DNA of 64,000 nt from Chlorocebus sabaeus (GCF_047675955.1 NC_132925.1:76513622-76577621); one strand, 5' to 3'; shown: positions 34,786-46,620, counted from the first letter of the stretch. Translations and numbers: made by a program. The notes: generated from the sequence alone by a model not told the origin.

Positions 34786-35430
34786 ATCAGGGTCCAATTG
34801 GGAAAGAGAAGACATATCAGTTACTTGAATCTAGATTGGTTAATATAAAGAATTATACATTAATTATAAAACGGTTAACTAAATTAACAGAAAAGACCAA
34901 ATAACACTAAGTTATGACAGAAGTAGCAATTGAAGGAATAGCATAACCAGTTCTAGGCCTGGAGAACAAAGGGAAAAGGGCATAGTTTATTAAAACATAA
35001 AGCTTAAAGGGGTGGGACCTGCAGAGCTGAAATTCAGGTATCTGAAGAGGGTGTACAGCTGGTGCTGGTGTCTCTGACAGGAATGCAAAGAGGCTGGTTC
35101 TATGAGTACTGGAAAGCCAAAAACTGGATTTATTCTGCCATGGGAAAGAAGTGCATCTGCTGGAGTGAAGAGGAGGGAGGCTGGGGTGACTTTCATGGGA
35201 CCAGAAATCCCACAGAAACTGACCAGGAAAGAGCAAGTATTCTCTCCTCCTTTCTGCTATTCAGTCTCTTTTACACACCCCCACACTGACAGAGCCTAAC
35301 GGAGCAGCTGGCAAAGCAAAAATGTGATTTTCAAACCCCCAGCCCCAGCATCACATAGCAGAGTGCAGGAGGGAAGACTTCAAGGACAGTCCCAGGAACC
35401 TAGTAACCAGTCTATCAGTTATTAACCCCT
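34786..35430. repeat. Unassigned ancient dispersed repeat
   Basis: Starts tgatcagggtccaattggg and carries gcaaagaggctggttctatg, aggaggctggggtgac-like and 'gggaccagaaatcccacag' blocks, then accccccagccccag. This is a widely dispersed old repeat that I cannot name. Open frames on both strands at 34907-35299 are by-products. Confidence 0.45.
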
Positions 35431-35639
35431 CATAACTGAATTATCCTTAGTCATTTCTCCTTGCTGAGTTCCAACATCAGATCCATCAGAAAGTCCTGAT
35501 ATCACTATCTACAAAATGGTTTTTAATTTTGTTGACTGTTTTTCTTTCTTTCTGACCATAAACTTGAGTCCTACATTTTGTCACTACTAACCTGGATTAC
35601 AGCAGTATCTGTGTCACTAGACTTCTTAATTTCACCCTT

Positions 35640-35800
35640 GCTCACTGCCACTTATACATGTATACAATAAATGTTTATTGAGCACTTGCTCTGTGCCAGG
35701 CACTGATCCAGGCACTTGGGTTCCAACAGTAAACAAAATGGACAAAGTGCTATGTTGAAGCTTGAAGAGCTTCAATTGTAGCCACTCACATTGACACAAA
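35640..35800. repeat. Unassigned ancient repeat fragment
   Basis: ctctgtgccaggcactgatc, then gggttccaacagtaaacaaa and a gagcttcaattgtag end. Same old family as 31810-32090. Confidence 0.4.
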
Positions 35801-35828
35801 GCAGAATGGTTGCTTTTTAAAAAATACA

Positions 35829-36318
35829 ATTGACCCTTGTACAACACAGTTCTGAACTGCATGGATCCACTTATATGCACATGTTTTGCAATGCAATTTA
35901 TACCAAGTGTGCCTACCTCCCTTGCCTCCCCTTCCACATCCTTCACCTCCACCTCTGGCACCCCTGAAAAAGACCAACCCATGCCCTTCCGCCTCCTTCT
36001 CAATCTATTCAATGTGAAGACAATGAGAATGAAGACCTTCATGATGATCTACTTTCATTTAATAAATAGTAAATATATTTTCTCTTCCTTATGAATTTTA
36101 AATATTTTCTTTTCTCTAGCTTACTTTATTGTGATAATACAGCATATATAATCCATATAACATACACAAAATGCATTAATCAAGTTTATGTTATTGGTAA
36201 GACATCTGGTCAGCAGTAGGCTATTATTAGTTAAGTTTTGGGGGAGTCAAAATCTATACTCGGATTTTTGGGTGTGGGAGGTTAGCACTCCTAACTCCAT
36301 TTTGTTCAAAGGTCAACT
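35829..36318 (+). mobile_element. Tigger2-like MITE (Tc/mariner)
   Basis: About 490 bp with terminal inverted repeats: caattgacccttgtacaaca at the left and gttcaaaggtcaactgt at the right. The middle (gaagacaatgagaatgaaga; ttcatttaataaatagtaaa) is the remnant of the Tigger transposase carboxy terminus with its acidic tail and stop. It is an internally deleted, non-autonomous copy flanked by TA. Confidence 0.88.
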
Positions 36319-36329
36319 GTATATTTCTA

Positions 36330-36885
36330 TTTGTACTTAAAACTCTTCAAGGTTTCCCATACCAAATAAAAGAAAAGTCAAACTCTCCATGATGTATAAA
36401 GCACAGCATAACCTGATGACAGCTGCCCACCTTGCTACAGAGTAGTGTCCTCCTCCTTCTCTGTACTCTGGACACACTGGCCAACTTTTCATTTCTTGGA
36501 CATGCCAAAATCTTTTACTGCTCACAGACTTACAACATTGTTTTTCCTCTGCCTAGAAAGATCTTCAACTCATGCTTGGCACATCTCCATCCCACTACTC
36601 AGGTTTGGGCTAAAATGTCAATACCCATTTCTGACTACTATGTATATGTACAGGAAGTCCTCTCCCTCATTAGTCTCTGTGACTTCTTTCTCTTCAATTC
36701 CTTCATAGAACTTATCTTGACTTAAAATTTTAGGCAAATATCTTATTTGGTTATTTTCTTGGTAAGCAGATGTATCTCTCACTAGACTGTAAGCAAGAAC
36801 TGCTGTAAGAGCAGCGATCATGTCTATATTCCTGCATATAGCATCATGCCTAGTGCTCCATAAATATTTGCAAAATGAATTAACC
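36330..36885 (+). mobile_element. L2 3'-region fragment
   Basis: Runs from agtcaaactctccatgatgt through ctctgcctagaaagatcttc and actagactgtaagcaagaac to ccataaatatttgcaaaatg, the L2 3' end layout. Confidence 0.85.
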
Positions 36886-37094
36886 AATTAAAAGCTCCAA
36901 GGAGTCAGGTTAGTGTTGTTTAACCCAGCAATAGTCACACTTATTTAGCCGCAGAACCAATCTTAACATAATATCTTTCAAGCCTCCCGAAGAGCTCATG
37001 TCCTGTTAATATAATTTGAGGAACACAGACTTTCAGTTGACATTCTCTCTGGCCCTTCGTATCGCTTTACGAAAAAACACCTTTCAGGCAGAAA

Positions 37095-37160
37095 GCACAC
37101 ACCTGTAATCCCAGGACTTTGGGAGACCGAGGCGGGCGGATCACGAAGTCAGGAGATTGA
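37095..37160 (+). mobile_element. Short AluY-like fragment (66 bp)
   Basis: cacctgtaatcccaggactt through gagaccgaggcgggcggatc and acgaagtcaggagattga. Both ends are cut; there is no tail and no target duplication. The bases resemble a young Alu left arm. Confidence 0.85.
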
Positions 37161-37224
37161 AGCTTTACTTTCTTAAGAGGCAAAAAGCAAACGGTTTACA
37201 GGTATTTCACTTTATAGCCTGAGA

Positions 37225-37412
37225 GGCATCCTAGGTTAAGAGGCAAAGGTGGGATTTTAGAATTATAAAGAGATTGGATTTCAATTCTAACTCTCTTCTA
37301 TAAAATAAAGATTATAATTCCAACATTTCAGGAATGTTTGAAGGACACAAATAAATAGAACATACAGAGCACTGGGTGCAATGTGAGGCACATAGTGGAT
37401 TCTCAATAAATG
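37225..37412 (+). mobile_element. MIR relic
   Basis: Forward MIR: ctcttctataaaataaagat, then cacatagtggattctcaata and aatgttc. Confidence 0.65.
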
Positions 37413-37639
37413 TTCCTCCCACACCTTAACTACTCCCTTCATCCCTCTATTGGAGAAATACATTTCTAGCAAGTTTTAGAGAACGATGGAGAAACATAGA
37501 TAGCAAAACCCTAGTGTGGATTATACTGACTGCCAGTGAACAGGGTTACCAACTAATGTATCATTTATGATTTTTCATTTCTAGTATTTGCTCCACCCTC
37601 CTGTAAATATTAGACATGGCCTTGCCCTTGAGAATTTTA

Positions 37640-37744
37640 TTTTATTTTATTATTTATTTATGTATTTTTGGGACAGGGTCTTGCTCTGTTTCCAGGCTGG
37701 TGTGCAATGGCATGATCTTGGCTCACTGCAGCACCCACCTCCTG
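37640..37744 (-). mobile_element. 5'-truncated Alu with exact target duplication
   Basis: About 105 bp of the Alu 3' arm in reverse, behind a ttttattttatta-type tail. The 18-bp duplication ttgcccttgagaatttta is perfect at 37622-37639 and 37745-37762. Confidence 0.95.
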
Positions 37745-37769
37745 TTGCCCTTGAGAATTTTAAAACTTA

Positions 37770-38410
37770 GCTGTGGAAGAACAATCAACCCCAAAGAAAT
37801 AGCTAGAGAGAAGTAAATAACAATAATCAACAAGAGTTGTAAGAAATCCTTATAGATATAAGGAGTGAAGTATCTAAGGTTTCCCTTATTAAGGATACTG
37901 GAGAGCATGGATATGCAATTCCTCTTAAGTGGCCCCAAATACTGAATAGTTAACCAAGTGCTTTTGGGTGGAGTTGGAGAACTCTATCCAAAATTTAATG
38001 AACTTCTCATTTAACAATGTGCCCTTCTAAGACCACAACACATTTTAAGGACTCTGTCCTCATAAATCCCCGACTAAAGAAAGATTCAAGCTTCTTCTTA
38101 AAACCTGACTTCTCAGCAGAGTGCTTCATTACAGACCCTGGGAAGCTGAAATGGCAGGCTAATTTTTCTCCTTCCTTAAAATTGAAAACAGCTTGAGCTC
38201 TCTAAAGTCCTTGTCATCTATCGAGGCAGATGGAAACTAGAGAAGAGAACAACTTTATAACAAAATAATAGCAGGATTAGCCTATAGAGGGACAGTGAGC
38301 ACTTGCAAAGATTCAACAGAATACTATTTCTGCAAAAAACTGTAACCTTGACTCTCCTTGCTCTTGTGCCATGGCATCATTCTAAAGCATGAAGAAAAAG
38401 TTGAAGTAAA
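37770..38410. other. No gene; unassigned sequence
   Basis: No recognised repeat or coding signal. Confidence 0.45.
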
Positions 38411-38420
38411 AGAAGGTCTT

Positions 38421-38739
38421 GGCTGGGCATGGTGGTGCACACCTGTAATCCCAGCACTTTGGAAGGCCGAGGTGGGTGGATCATTTGAGGTCAGGACTTC
38501 AAGACCAGCCTGGACAACATGGTGAAACCCGTCGCTACTAAAAATGTAAAAATTAGCTGCGCGTGGTGGTGGGTACCTGTAATCCCAGCTACTCAGGAGG
38601 CTGAGGCAGAGAACTGCTTGAACACAGGAGGTGGAGGCTGCAGTGAGCCAAGATCATGCCACTGCACTCCAGCCTGGGCGACAGAGTGAGACTCCATCTC
38701 AAAACAAAACAAAACAAAAAAAACAAAAAACAAAAAAAG
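38421..38739 (+). mobile_element. AluS-like SINE, full length
   Basis: Complete Alu with an (aaaac)n-type tail. The duplication agaaggtctt is exact at 38411-38420 and 38740-38749. Confidence 0.96.
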
Positions 38740-38981
38740 AGAAGGTCTTACGGTACCTTTCCCAACAGCCTAATTTATAAAAACAAATCTAGTTAGATTA
38801 GCAGGATCTGGAGAAGAGGCTGATAGTGGCAGCAAGAGTTTATTTGTTGCATATTAAGTTTGAAGAACCAGTAAAGGATCTGTGAAGTTGTCAGGTATGA
38901 AGGTGAATTGCCCAAAGTGATATTCAACTACAATTAGTATGCAATTAAGTCAGTAGTTTTTAAAAAGGAAGTGAGGAGAGC

Positions 38982-39168
38982 AAGAGAGGAAGGAAAGGAA
39001 AGGAAAGGAAAGGAAAGGAAAGGAAAGGAAAGGAAAGGAAAGGAAAGGAAAGGAAAGGAAAGGAAAGGAAGAGGGAAGGAAAGGAAGAGGGAAGGAAAGG
39101 AAGAGGAGAGGGAAGGAAAGAAGGAAGGAAAGAAGGAAGGAAGGAAAGAAGGAAGGAAGGAAGGAAGA
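38982..39168. repeat. 187-bp homopurine tract, (GGAAA)n and (GGAA)n
   Basis: Not one pyrimidine on the plus strand across 187 bp. 38990-39070 is nearly pure ggaaa pentamers. The rest mixes ggaa, gaggg and aagaagg. The complementary strand reads as pure Ser/Leu/Pro/Phe triplets, an artefact. Confidence 0.97.
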
Positions 39169-39179
39169 TGGGAGGGAGA

Positions 39180-39990
39180 GAGATAAAGGAAAGAAAGGGA
39201 AAGATAGTTTGAAACAACTTATAGAAGATAAATATGGATGGCATAATTTTTGTCTATCTAACAGTTACCAGGTGTTTTTACTTCTTTCTTCATCATTCCT
39301 ATTCTTCAACCAGTCTTTTGCTCAGTTTTCTGGACAGGAGCATCAAAAGTTAGGAGTGGTGATTGTGAGAATAACTAAGAAGGGAAGGGAAAGAAAATGG
39401 AAAACAAGTAAGATTTGTAGGAAACCAGACCAACCAACCAAATCAACTTTGCTTGCAGCAAACATTATTTAGAGCAACTAATAATCCTCAGATAAAGAGG
39501 AAAAGGAAACTAAAAGGAAAGGTCTGTGTAAAATCACTTTTGTCCACAATCTATTTCAGTTAGATGGAATCAAATTTCTTTTAGGCTCTGATGGGTTCTA
39601 ACTTCCATGATGACTCTGCTAGCTTTCTGCTATATTACCTACTCCTTGAGGAAAGAAACCACTAAAATCAGCTTTTCCACCATTCTCAACACCCAGCATA
39701 TAGTAGGCCTTGCATCTGAATTACATAAATGTAGTTAACAACTAATACTGGCCAAGATATATAAGTAAATAATTATTCTCATTAATGAGTTAGAGCTACA
39801 TAGTGAATTGAATCTCTCTAATTACACAAAACTAACACTCTTAATTCAGTTAAATACTCCAATAGTTTCCACAGTTATATTCATTTGACTGTTCTCATAG
39901 TAAGACCAATGTCCTGTTTGGAAAAAATATGTTAGCTAATACGGACTCTGTGAGGTTTTCTAAACCTCATTTAATTACAAAATACAATCT
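39180..39990. other. No gene; weak L2-like tail
   Basis: 39630-39735 (cctactccttgaggaaagaa; cccagcatatagtaggcctt) is a weak L2 3'-end match. The rest is unassigned. Confidence 0.4.
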
Positions 39991-39999
39991 AAATTCATC

Positions 40000-40420
40000 C
40001 AACACATATTTCTCAAGCACCCATCCAGCATACAATTATAGGGAGCACTGAGCAAGACCAACACCTTCCATGTTTCATGGAGCTTCCAATCTTTAGAGGA
40101 GACAGATGCTAAGTAACTAATTGCCTAATTAGCTATTTGATTAAAATTGTGATGAATGCCAATATGTCGACGTTTAGGATGCTATGAGCGTGTGTAAGTT
40201 AGAGACCTGGGGACTCTTCTTTGAAAAAGAAATTATGCTTGAACCCATATGTGAGGGTTAAGGAAAAATTAACGAGGTAAATAGGGAGAGGAAGAATAGT
40301 TTTTCAAGCAGCTTATTTAAAGACCTTAAAGTGAGAAGGAGCAGAACATGCTGGTAAAACCAAAGAAAGGCAATGTGGCTAAACCCTAATCATGAGGATT
40401 AACTTAAAGGATGGCACAGA
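40000..40420. repeat. Unassigned ancient repeat
   Basis: tttcatggagcttccaatct, then 'gaggagacagatgctaagta' and 'ccaaagaaaggcaatgtggc', matching the layout of the old family also at 31810. Confidence 0.4.
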
Positions 40421-40429
40421 CCTATAGGT

Positions 40430-43090
40430 TTTTGAAGGCTGATAATGGTTTCACTTTGTTGTTTAAATTAATACCCACCCCCCCGCCTAGACTATTCAGA
40501 AAATCTTTAGTAAGCTCTGGACTGTATATGAAAATCACTAAAGACTTGAATTTGTGACATGACTGATTCTGGGATATAAGGACTTGTTCATTTTAATTCT
40601 TTCACTCATTGTTTATTCTTTCCTGACCTTTAAAACACAAAAGGATGCCTACATTTCCAGATGAGTGATATATTTTTAATGATGATGAGTGTATACATTT
40701 TTTTCATTATTTTATTGAGGAATAAGGTAAACCTTAGAGGAGAATGGAGTGACAATGACCTAGGAATTGTATCCTGTGGAGATAATAAAAGTGTTACCTT
40801 AAAAAACAAAAGATTCCTATAGTCAAACCTTTGACGGAAATAGTACATTGTAAAAGGTAAATAGATTTCTTTATTGAGGGATTTCTCATAGCCTTTAGTA
40901 TTCTACCAAATCAATGTTTCTTACTAACCAGCTATGCCAATCTTGTGTCAAGCCCAGGAATATAGGATGACTTTGAAAGACATGGTCTCTGACTTCACAG
41001 AGCTTACAGTCTATGCAACAGGGGTTGTGATCCCCAAGAGAGAAACAGTTTGCAGGCCTTCCCAAACCTATTTGAGTACGGAATACTCTTTCAGCAGAGC
41101 ATCTCACGGAACAGTATTTGAGAAACACTTGCTAGTCCTATCTAGAAGAATCAGTACCAGACATCTCCAAAACATTTAGATTGAGTTCTGCGGGAAAGTA
41201 CTTTTAAAAATGACAGACACAACTTTGTTTCCTAGAGGACAAATCAGATGACTGTGGTAGGATGGTCTTTTAAAATAAATGAAGTATCAGCAACATTAGA
41301 AGACCATATGTGCCCTGGAGTGAGAAATGTTCACTCATTCTGTGCTGGATTTGACAGCAGCATCAGGGAGTTCTCAGGAGGAGCATCAGAAGCCCATATC
41401 TTTCCTCATACCCCAATTCGGGAGGCAGAGCAGTTTATCTTTCTCAAACAATTTAAACCTCATGCCAATCATACAATAATTGGGTCTTGTAGTAGTATCT
41501 ATGCTGATGAAGTTTTAATTCAAAGAAGGGCATCATTCTAGGTGTGAGGTTAATTAACACAACCATCTCTTCACTATGGAAGAGATGTATATTCTGGAAG
41601 TTACTGACTTTCAGAAGTATATTCTGGAAGTTATTGACTATGAGTGTGTGTGTGTGTTTGCATGTAGAACTAATGAAAAATTTAGTATTTATTTATTTAT
41701 GTCTGACCATCTCAAAACCAAGATCTTCTCTGAAGTACTCTTCTAGGAGGATGATACCAAATTGGCTTTTCTCAAATAACTGGAGAGAATGGATATCTTA
41801 CTGGAGCTAAGCAGTGAAGAAGCCTCTTGGGCTTTATATAATTTTAGGTTCATTAAAGTGCAACATGCTTGATTCTGAGATTTACATCAAAATATTTTCT
41901 TTCCTTTTTTTACAATGCAGCAGATGGTAAGTAGACAGGAGATTTTCTGTTATTGGTGTTAAGAAGAGGAGAAGATGATTTTCCTTTTCATTCTAGTATC
42001 TCAGAGTTTTCCTTTCTAATGAATTATTTGACTTTCAAGAGTTCTGTTCCTTGTAGAGCCTCATGATTCATATTATATTGAGTTATGGCTATTGTGTTGT
42101 GATTTTGTTTAGAAGGATATAGAAGATGACTTATTTTAGATAAGTCCATATAAAGAAGTTGTTCTTAGTACATAAAAGGTACTCATGAATACTTATCAAA
42201 TTGTTCAATCATGTTAGTGACAAATGTTTCCTATGAGTCATTTTCCCTTTGGTGACAATGCCTTCATGAGCTAGTCAAACCAAGGATTAAATCCACCTGC
42301 TCTGGTTCCTGATTTCAAATCCACTTGTAAGACAATTAGCATTATCAGATAAATGACAGGAGAAATCATACCAGAATGCTTTATAGAGGAAAATTAATAT
42401 TGAGTCAGAACATCTGAATATGTGTTAAGCTGACGTGGGTCCCAGCACACGTCACTGAATGTAAACACTCAATGAAATTCGTTGATCCTCCAGCCTTCCC
42501 ACCTCATTCATCACCCATTAAATTCTGCATTTTTACGAGCAATAGCTTGGGTTACAAGAATGACGAGAATACAAGAACTAAGTGTCATTCCTTTACCAGA
42601 AAATACTGCACATTGCCAATAGGATCTGAAACATCAGGAACCAAACTTCCTCTCTCCTTCTCCCTGAAAGCCTGATGCTTCCCTTTATGCACACATGTCA
42701 ACTTCATTCTGTCCTGTTTCTGCAGAACCATTTTTTCTACTTTAGGCAATTAGAGCAAGATAATAGCCATAACAACAACTCCAGGCACAGCCCCAGATTC
42801 GCATAACCCTAATTTCTGATCTTGACCTAATTTCAATCTTCTAGAATAGAGAAACTCATTGGTCCAGCTCAGATGTCTACTTCTAGTACCATTAGCTATG
42901 CCTAGGATCAATGGACCATGTGTTATTCTGTCCACACAAGAAGAGGCCAGGAATGCTAAGTGACATGTCCATTATACTTTTCATGCTTTTTCACATCTAA
43001 ATTTGAATACATCTCTATGTCACATTCAAAAAATTTTATCTCACATAATGCAAAATTTAAATTAATAGAATGAATCACATAAAACCTAAA
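40430..43090. other. No gene; unassigned DNA with small repeats
   Basis: 40950-41015 looks like another copy of the old family above (tgacttcacagagcttacag). 41030-41140 looks like a decayed hAT end. A 30-bp tandem duplication is at 41587-41646 and a short (tg)n at 41644-41660. Frames at 41248-41810 show no domain. Confidence 0.4.
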
Positions 43091-43100
43091 TATCGTGTGA

Positions 43101-43361
43101 TTTTTATTTTCTTTTTCTTTTTCTTTTTTCTTTTTGAGACAGTCTCACTCTGTCACTCAGGCTGGAGAGCAGTGGTGCGATCTCAGCTCACTGCAACCTT
43201 CGCCTCCTGGGCTAAGCCATTCTCCTCAGCCTCCCAAGTAGCTGGGACTACGGGCCCCATATTGGACAGACTGGTGGTCTGTAACTCCTGACGTCAAGTG
43301 ACCTGCCCATTTTGGCCTCCCAAAGTGCTGGGATTATGGGTGTAAGTCACTGTGCCCAGCC
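43101..43361 (-). mobile_element. Alu SINE with internal deletion
   Basis: Reverse Alu behind a (CTTTTT)n tail. Around 43247-43265 the middle segment (the gccaccacgcccggctaattt region and what follows) is missing, leaving about 240 bp of body. Target duplication tatcgtgtgattttt (43091) versus tattgtgtgattttt (43364). Confidence 0.93.
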
Positions 43362-43456
43362 TATATTGTGTGATTTTTCTATTGGAATATGTTCAGAAAT
43401 GTCCCCTGGATAAATCTTTTCAGAGTTTTTTCCCCCCTAAACTGGTAATTCTAAGC

Positions 43457-43632
43457 AAGTGGTTCTTAAATTTTAGGGCACCTAAGAATCCCCCATAGAT
43501 CTTATTAAAAATGAGAAATCTCCCCATCTCAGAAAGTCTAAGGAAGTCTGGGGAGAACTTCAGAAATAAAGATTTTTACATGCTGTCCAGGTGATTCAGT
43601 TGTAAGTGGGTCACAGTTTGAGAAACACAGGA
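43457..43632. mobile_element. MER5A hAT-type element
   Basis: gtggttcttaaattttaggg at the left, a purine-rich middle, catgctgtccaggtgattca and gtttgagaaacacag at the right form inverted ends. Non-autonomous Charlie derivative. Confidence 0.85.
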
Positions 43633-43634
43633 CT

Positions 43635-44740
43635 AAATTGCATACAAGCAAAAAAGGAGCAGGGGCTACAAATTTGACAGAAGGGTCTTCTATAGAGGGG
43701 AAAACAGAAGAAAACCAGCATCATTTCTGAGGACTCCTTTCCTTGCTATAAACTTCCTGAACCAACAGAAGAACTGTCAAAACTTCATCCTGAAAACGAA
43801 CTTCTTCAGTAGATTTTCACCACTGTATTTAACATACTATGGGGATTCATGGCCAGAAATGTCCAGTTATTTCCATAAAAAGATGCGCAACATCATATTT
43901 CAGATGAGTGCATTTTCTAACTGAGGAAAGTAACACGTTGCATGCTCCTGTCAGCAGGTAACAAAATAGAGATAGCTATCGTGCATACAGGTTATGAAAA
44001 TATGAAGCCAGCTTCCAAAACAGAGCTCAGTTATTCTCAGAGATCAGCTGAATAGTACGTATTTTCTTTCCAAGCACCTGTCAAGGGAAGAATATAGACA
44101 TTTAACCAAGGGCTATGTCAATGAGCTTTCACTCAGTAGCAGAGAGTGTGATGAGGATTTCATTCTGTTTGGCAAGAGCCAACCTTAACAGAGACGGGTT
44201 TGACAGCAACTCCAAAATTTCAGAGGCACCCTTCTCCCTGTAAGTGATGGAGAACGTATCATACAAAGGGAGTTTTTGTTTGCTTCGCTTTAGGCACTAG
44301 GCTAAGTATTACATGAAAAGATAGAATTAGTGTTACATGAAAATGGTAGAAGAGAATATTTTGGACAGGTGGGGACACCTGCTTGGAAAAGCTCTGAAAT
44401 TTATTGACTCATTTGCATATTCAAAAATGTTACTGCAAAAAATATTAAGGGATCATTTTCATTAAGCTTTCCCAGGTACTGTCTGCTAAATGTTAGGGAT
44501 ACAATAGAATGCAAAAACTGACATGGCCCCTGTCTGTGAAAAACGAAGGTGAGAAAGACAAATACAAAGACAATAATCGCACACATAGTACAAAATGACA
44601 ACTCAGGCAAGGGCTGTGGAATGAAATTTGAGGGATGCTACAAAATATATAAAGTAGGGAAATGACCCCGTTATAGAGGTCAGAAAAGGATGGTGAAACA
44701 GAGGTGAGAGAACAGTCAGAGTCAGCAGAGAAAGAATCAC
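43635..44740. other. No gene; old repeat at 44450-44690
   Basis: 44450-44690 (cccaggtactgtctgctaaa; cagaaaaggatggtgaaaca) belongs to the unassigned ancient family at 31810. The rest is not recognised. Confidence 0.4.
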
Positions 44741-44743
44741 TCT

Positions 44744-45043
44744 GGCTGGGCGCGATATCTCATGCCTGTAATCTCAGCACTTTGGGAGGCTGAGGTGGGC
44801 AGATCATCTGAGGTCAGGAGTTTGAGACCAGCCTGGCCATAATGGCGAAACCCTACCTCTACAAAAAATACAAAAATTAGCTGGGCATGGTGACACATGC
44901 CTGTAGTTCCAGCTACTCAGGAGGCTGAGGCAGGAGAATCAGTTGAACCCGGGAGGTGGAGGTTGCAGTGAGTCTAGATTGTGCCACTGCACTCTAGACT
45001 GGGTGACAGAGCAAGACTGTCTCAAAAAAAAAAAAAAAAAAAA
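44744..45043 (+). mobile_element. AluS-like SINE, full length
   Basis: Complete Alu ending in about 20 A. Flanks aatcactct and agtcgctca give only a weak duplication. Confidence 0.95.
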
Positions 45044-45150
45044 GTCGCTCAAGGAGTTTTTGCAAAGGTCTTAGGTGGGGCTGTGGTAGTGGAGAATCTA
45101 GGTAATTCAAGAAGTTGATGAAGACTCCTACCTAGAGGAGAGAGCAAATG

Positions 45151-45578
45151 TGTTGTAAACTGTATCCCTCTAAAAAGATGAAGTCCTAACCCCCAGTACC
45201 TCAAAATGTGACCTTATATGTAAATAGTGTCCTTATGGACAGAACTGATTAAGATGAGATTGTGCTGGAGTAGGGTGGGCCCTTAATCCACTATGACCAG
45301 GGCCTTTATAAGAAAAGGAGGTAGAGACACACAGGAAAGATGGCCACGTGAAGATGTAGGGAGAGGTCTGAGTTGTGTTTCCACAAGCAAGGAACACCCG
45401 GGGATGCTGGAAGAGGCAAAGAAGGACCCCGCCCCTAGAGTCTTCAGAGAGAACATGGCCCTCCCAATATCTTGATTTTGGATTTGTAGTCTTTACAATT
45501 GTGAGGAAATACATTTGTGTTGTTTTTATCCACCTGGTTTGTGGCAATTTGTTATAATAGCCCCAGGAAACTAACATG
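45151..45578 (+). mobile_element. MLT1A-type ERVL-MaLR LTR
   Basis: Starts tgttgtaaactgtatccctc, carries gtcctaacccccagtacctc, 'gagtagggtgggcccttaat' and 'gaagacacag'-type blocks, and ends gttataatagccccaggaaa followed by ctaacatg. A solo LTR of about 430 bp. Confidence 0.92.
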
Positions 45579-45690
45579 GGGGTGAAGTAGGCTAATGTTA
45601 AACCATGTTGGAGAGTAGAGTAGGCCAGGCCCCACAAGGCCTTGATCTTATTAAAGATGTTTCTCTTAAGAACAATAGCCAGCCAGAAAA

Positions 45691-46010
45691 CTTTTTTCTG
45701 TTTCTTTGTTTTTGTTTCATTTTTGAGACGGAGTTTTGCTCTTGTTGCCCCAGGATGGAAGGCAATGGCACCATCTCGGCTCACTGCAACCTCCGCCTCC
45801 CAGGTTCAAGCAATTATCCTGCTTCAGCTTCCAGAGTAGCTGGGATTACAGGCATCCACCAGCACGTCTGGCTAATTTTTTGTATTATTTAGTAGAGACA
45901 GGGTTTCACCAGGTTGGCCTGGCTGGTCTCAAACTCCTGACCTCAGGTGATCCACCCACCTTGGCCTCCCAAAGTGCTGCAATTACAGGCATGAGCCACA
46001 GCACCCAGCC
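45691..46010 (-). mobile_element. AluS-like SINE, full length
   Basis: Reverse Alu with an interrupted T-rich tail (45691-45724), then gagacggagttttgctcttg and an end at cacagcacccagcc. Confidence 0.95.
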
Positions 46011-46199
46011 CAAAGAACATTTTTAAGCAATGAGGTGGTGATGTCTAGGTAGCGTGTGAGGGGATCAGATTCACCTTTAGAAAAGGTCACCTGGACTTCT
46101 TTAGTGAATGAATTGGAAGGAGGCAAGAATGATAGGCCACCAACGTTCCAAATCATTGATGTCTCAAAATAGTCACCCAGCTTCTGGTTCCCAGCATCG

Positions 46200-46620
46200 A
46201 CCGCGACTGAGGTTCAGTGCTCGGGTGAGAAGCTTGTGGTATCGGCAGATTCAAGGCGATCTGAGCTTTAGCTAGGATGATGGAGGTTGTTTGCAACAAC
46301 TGTCTGGGCTTCAGGTCCGTGTTAAATGTAACACAGATGACACTATTGGAGACCTTAAGAGACCTTAAGAAGCTGATTGCAGTCCAAGTGGTCACCCGTT
46401 GTAAAAAGATTATCCTGAAGAAGTGGTACATGATTTTTAAGGACCACACGACTCTGGGGGACCATGAAATCCATGATGGGATGAACCTGGAGCTTTATTC
46501 TCAATGGATTAGAATACTAATATTTCTGCTGCTCCACTGTCCTCTCTCATCCTTGCATCCTCACCCCCAACACTGGTATAGATGCTTGTTTTAAAAAACT
46601 CACCCAAGACTTAGATGTGG
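46200..46620 (+). pseudogene. UBL5P: Processed pseudogene of UBL5 (ubiquitin-like 5/Hub1)
   Basis: Intronless copy of the UBL5 mRNA, the 73-residue ubiquitin-like modifier that binds spliceosomal proteins without conjugation. The frame starts at 46277 (MMEVVCNN). From about codon 35 it follows the parent: DLKKLIAVQ, KIILKKWYMIFKDH, then LGDHEIHDGMNLELYSQ. A one-base loss near 46306-46312 shifts the frame. A 10-bp tandem copy of agaccttaag (46350-46359, 46360-46369) shifts it back, a net gain of nine bases. The middle segment (FRSVLNVTQMTLLETLR) is therefore read in the wrong register. The parental stop position (codon 77 here) is TGG at 46505-46507, so the frame runs on into the 3' UTR for 105 codons in all. 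Missense changes occur elsewhere. No intron, no promoter; dead or at most a curiosity. Confidence 0.93.

Noticed and set aside
38960..39244. Ser/Leu/Pro/Phe-rich and Lys/Glu/Gly-rich frames
   Set aside because: Direct translation of the (GGAAA)n/(GGAA)n tract.
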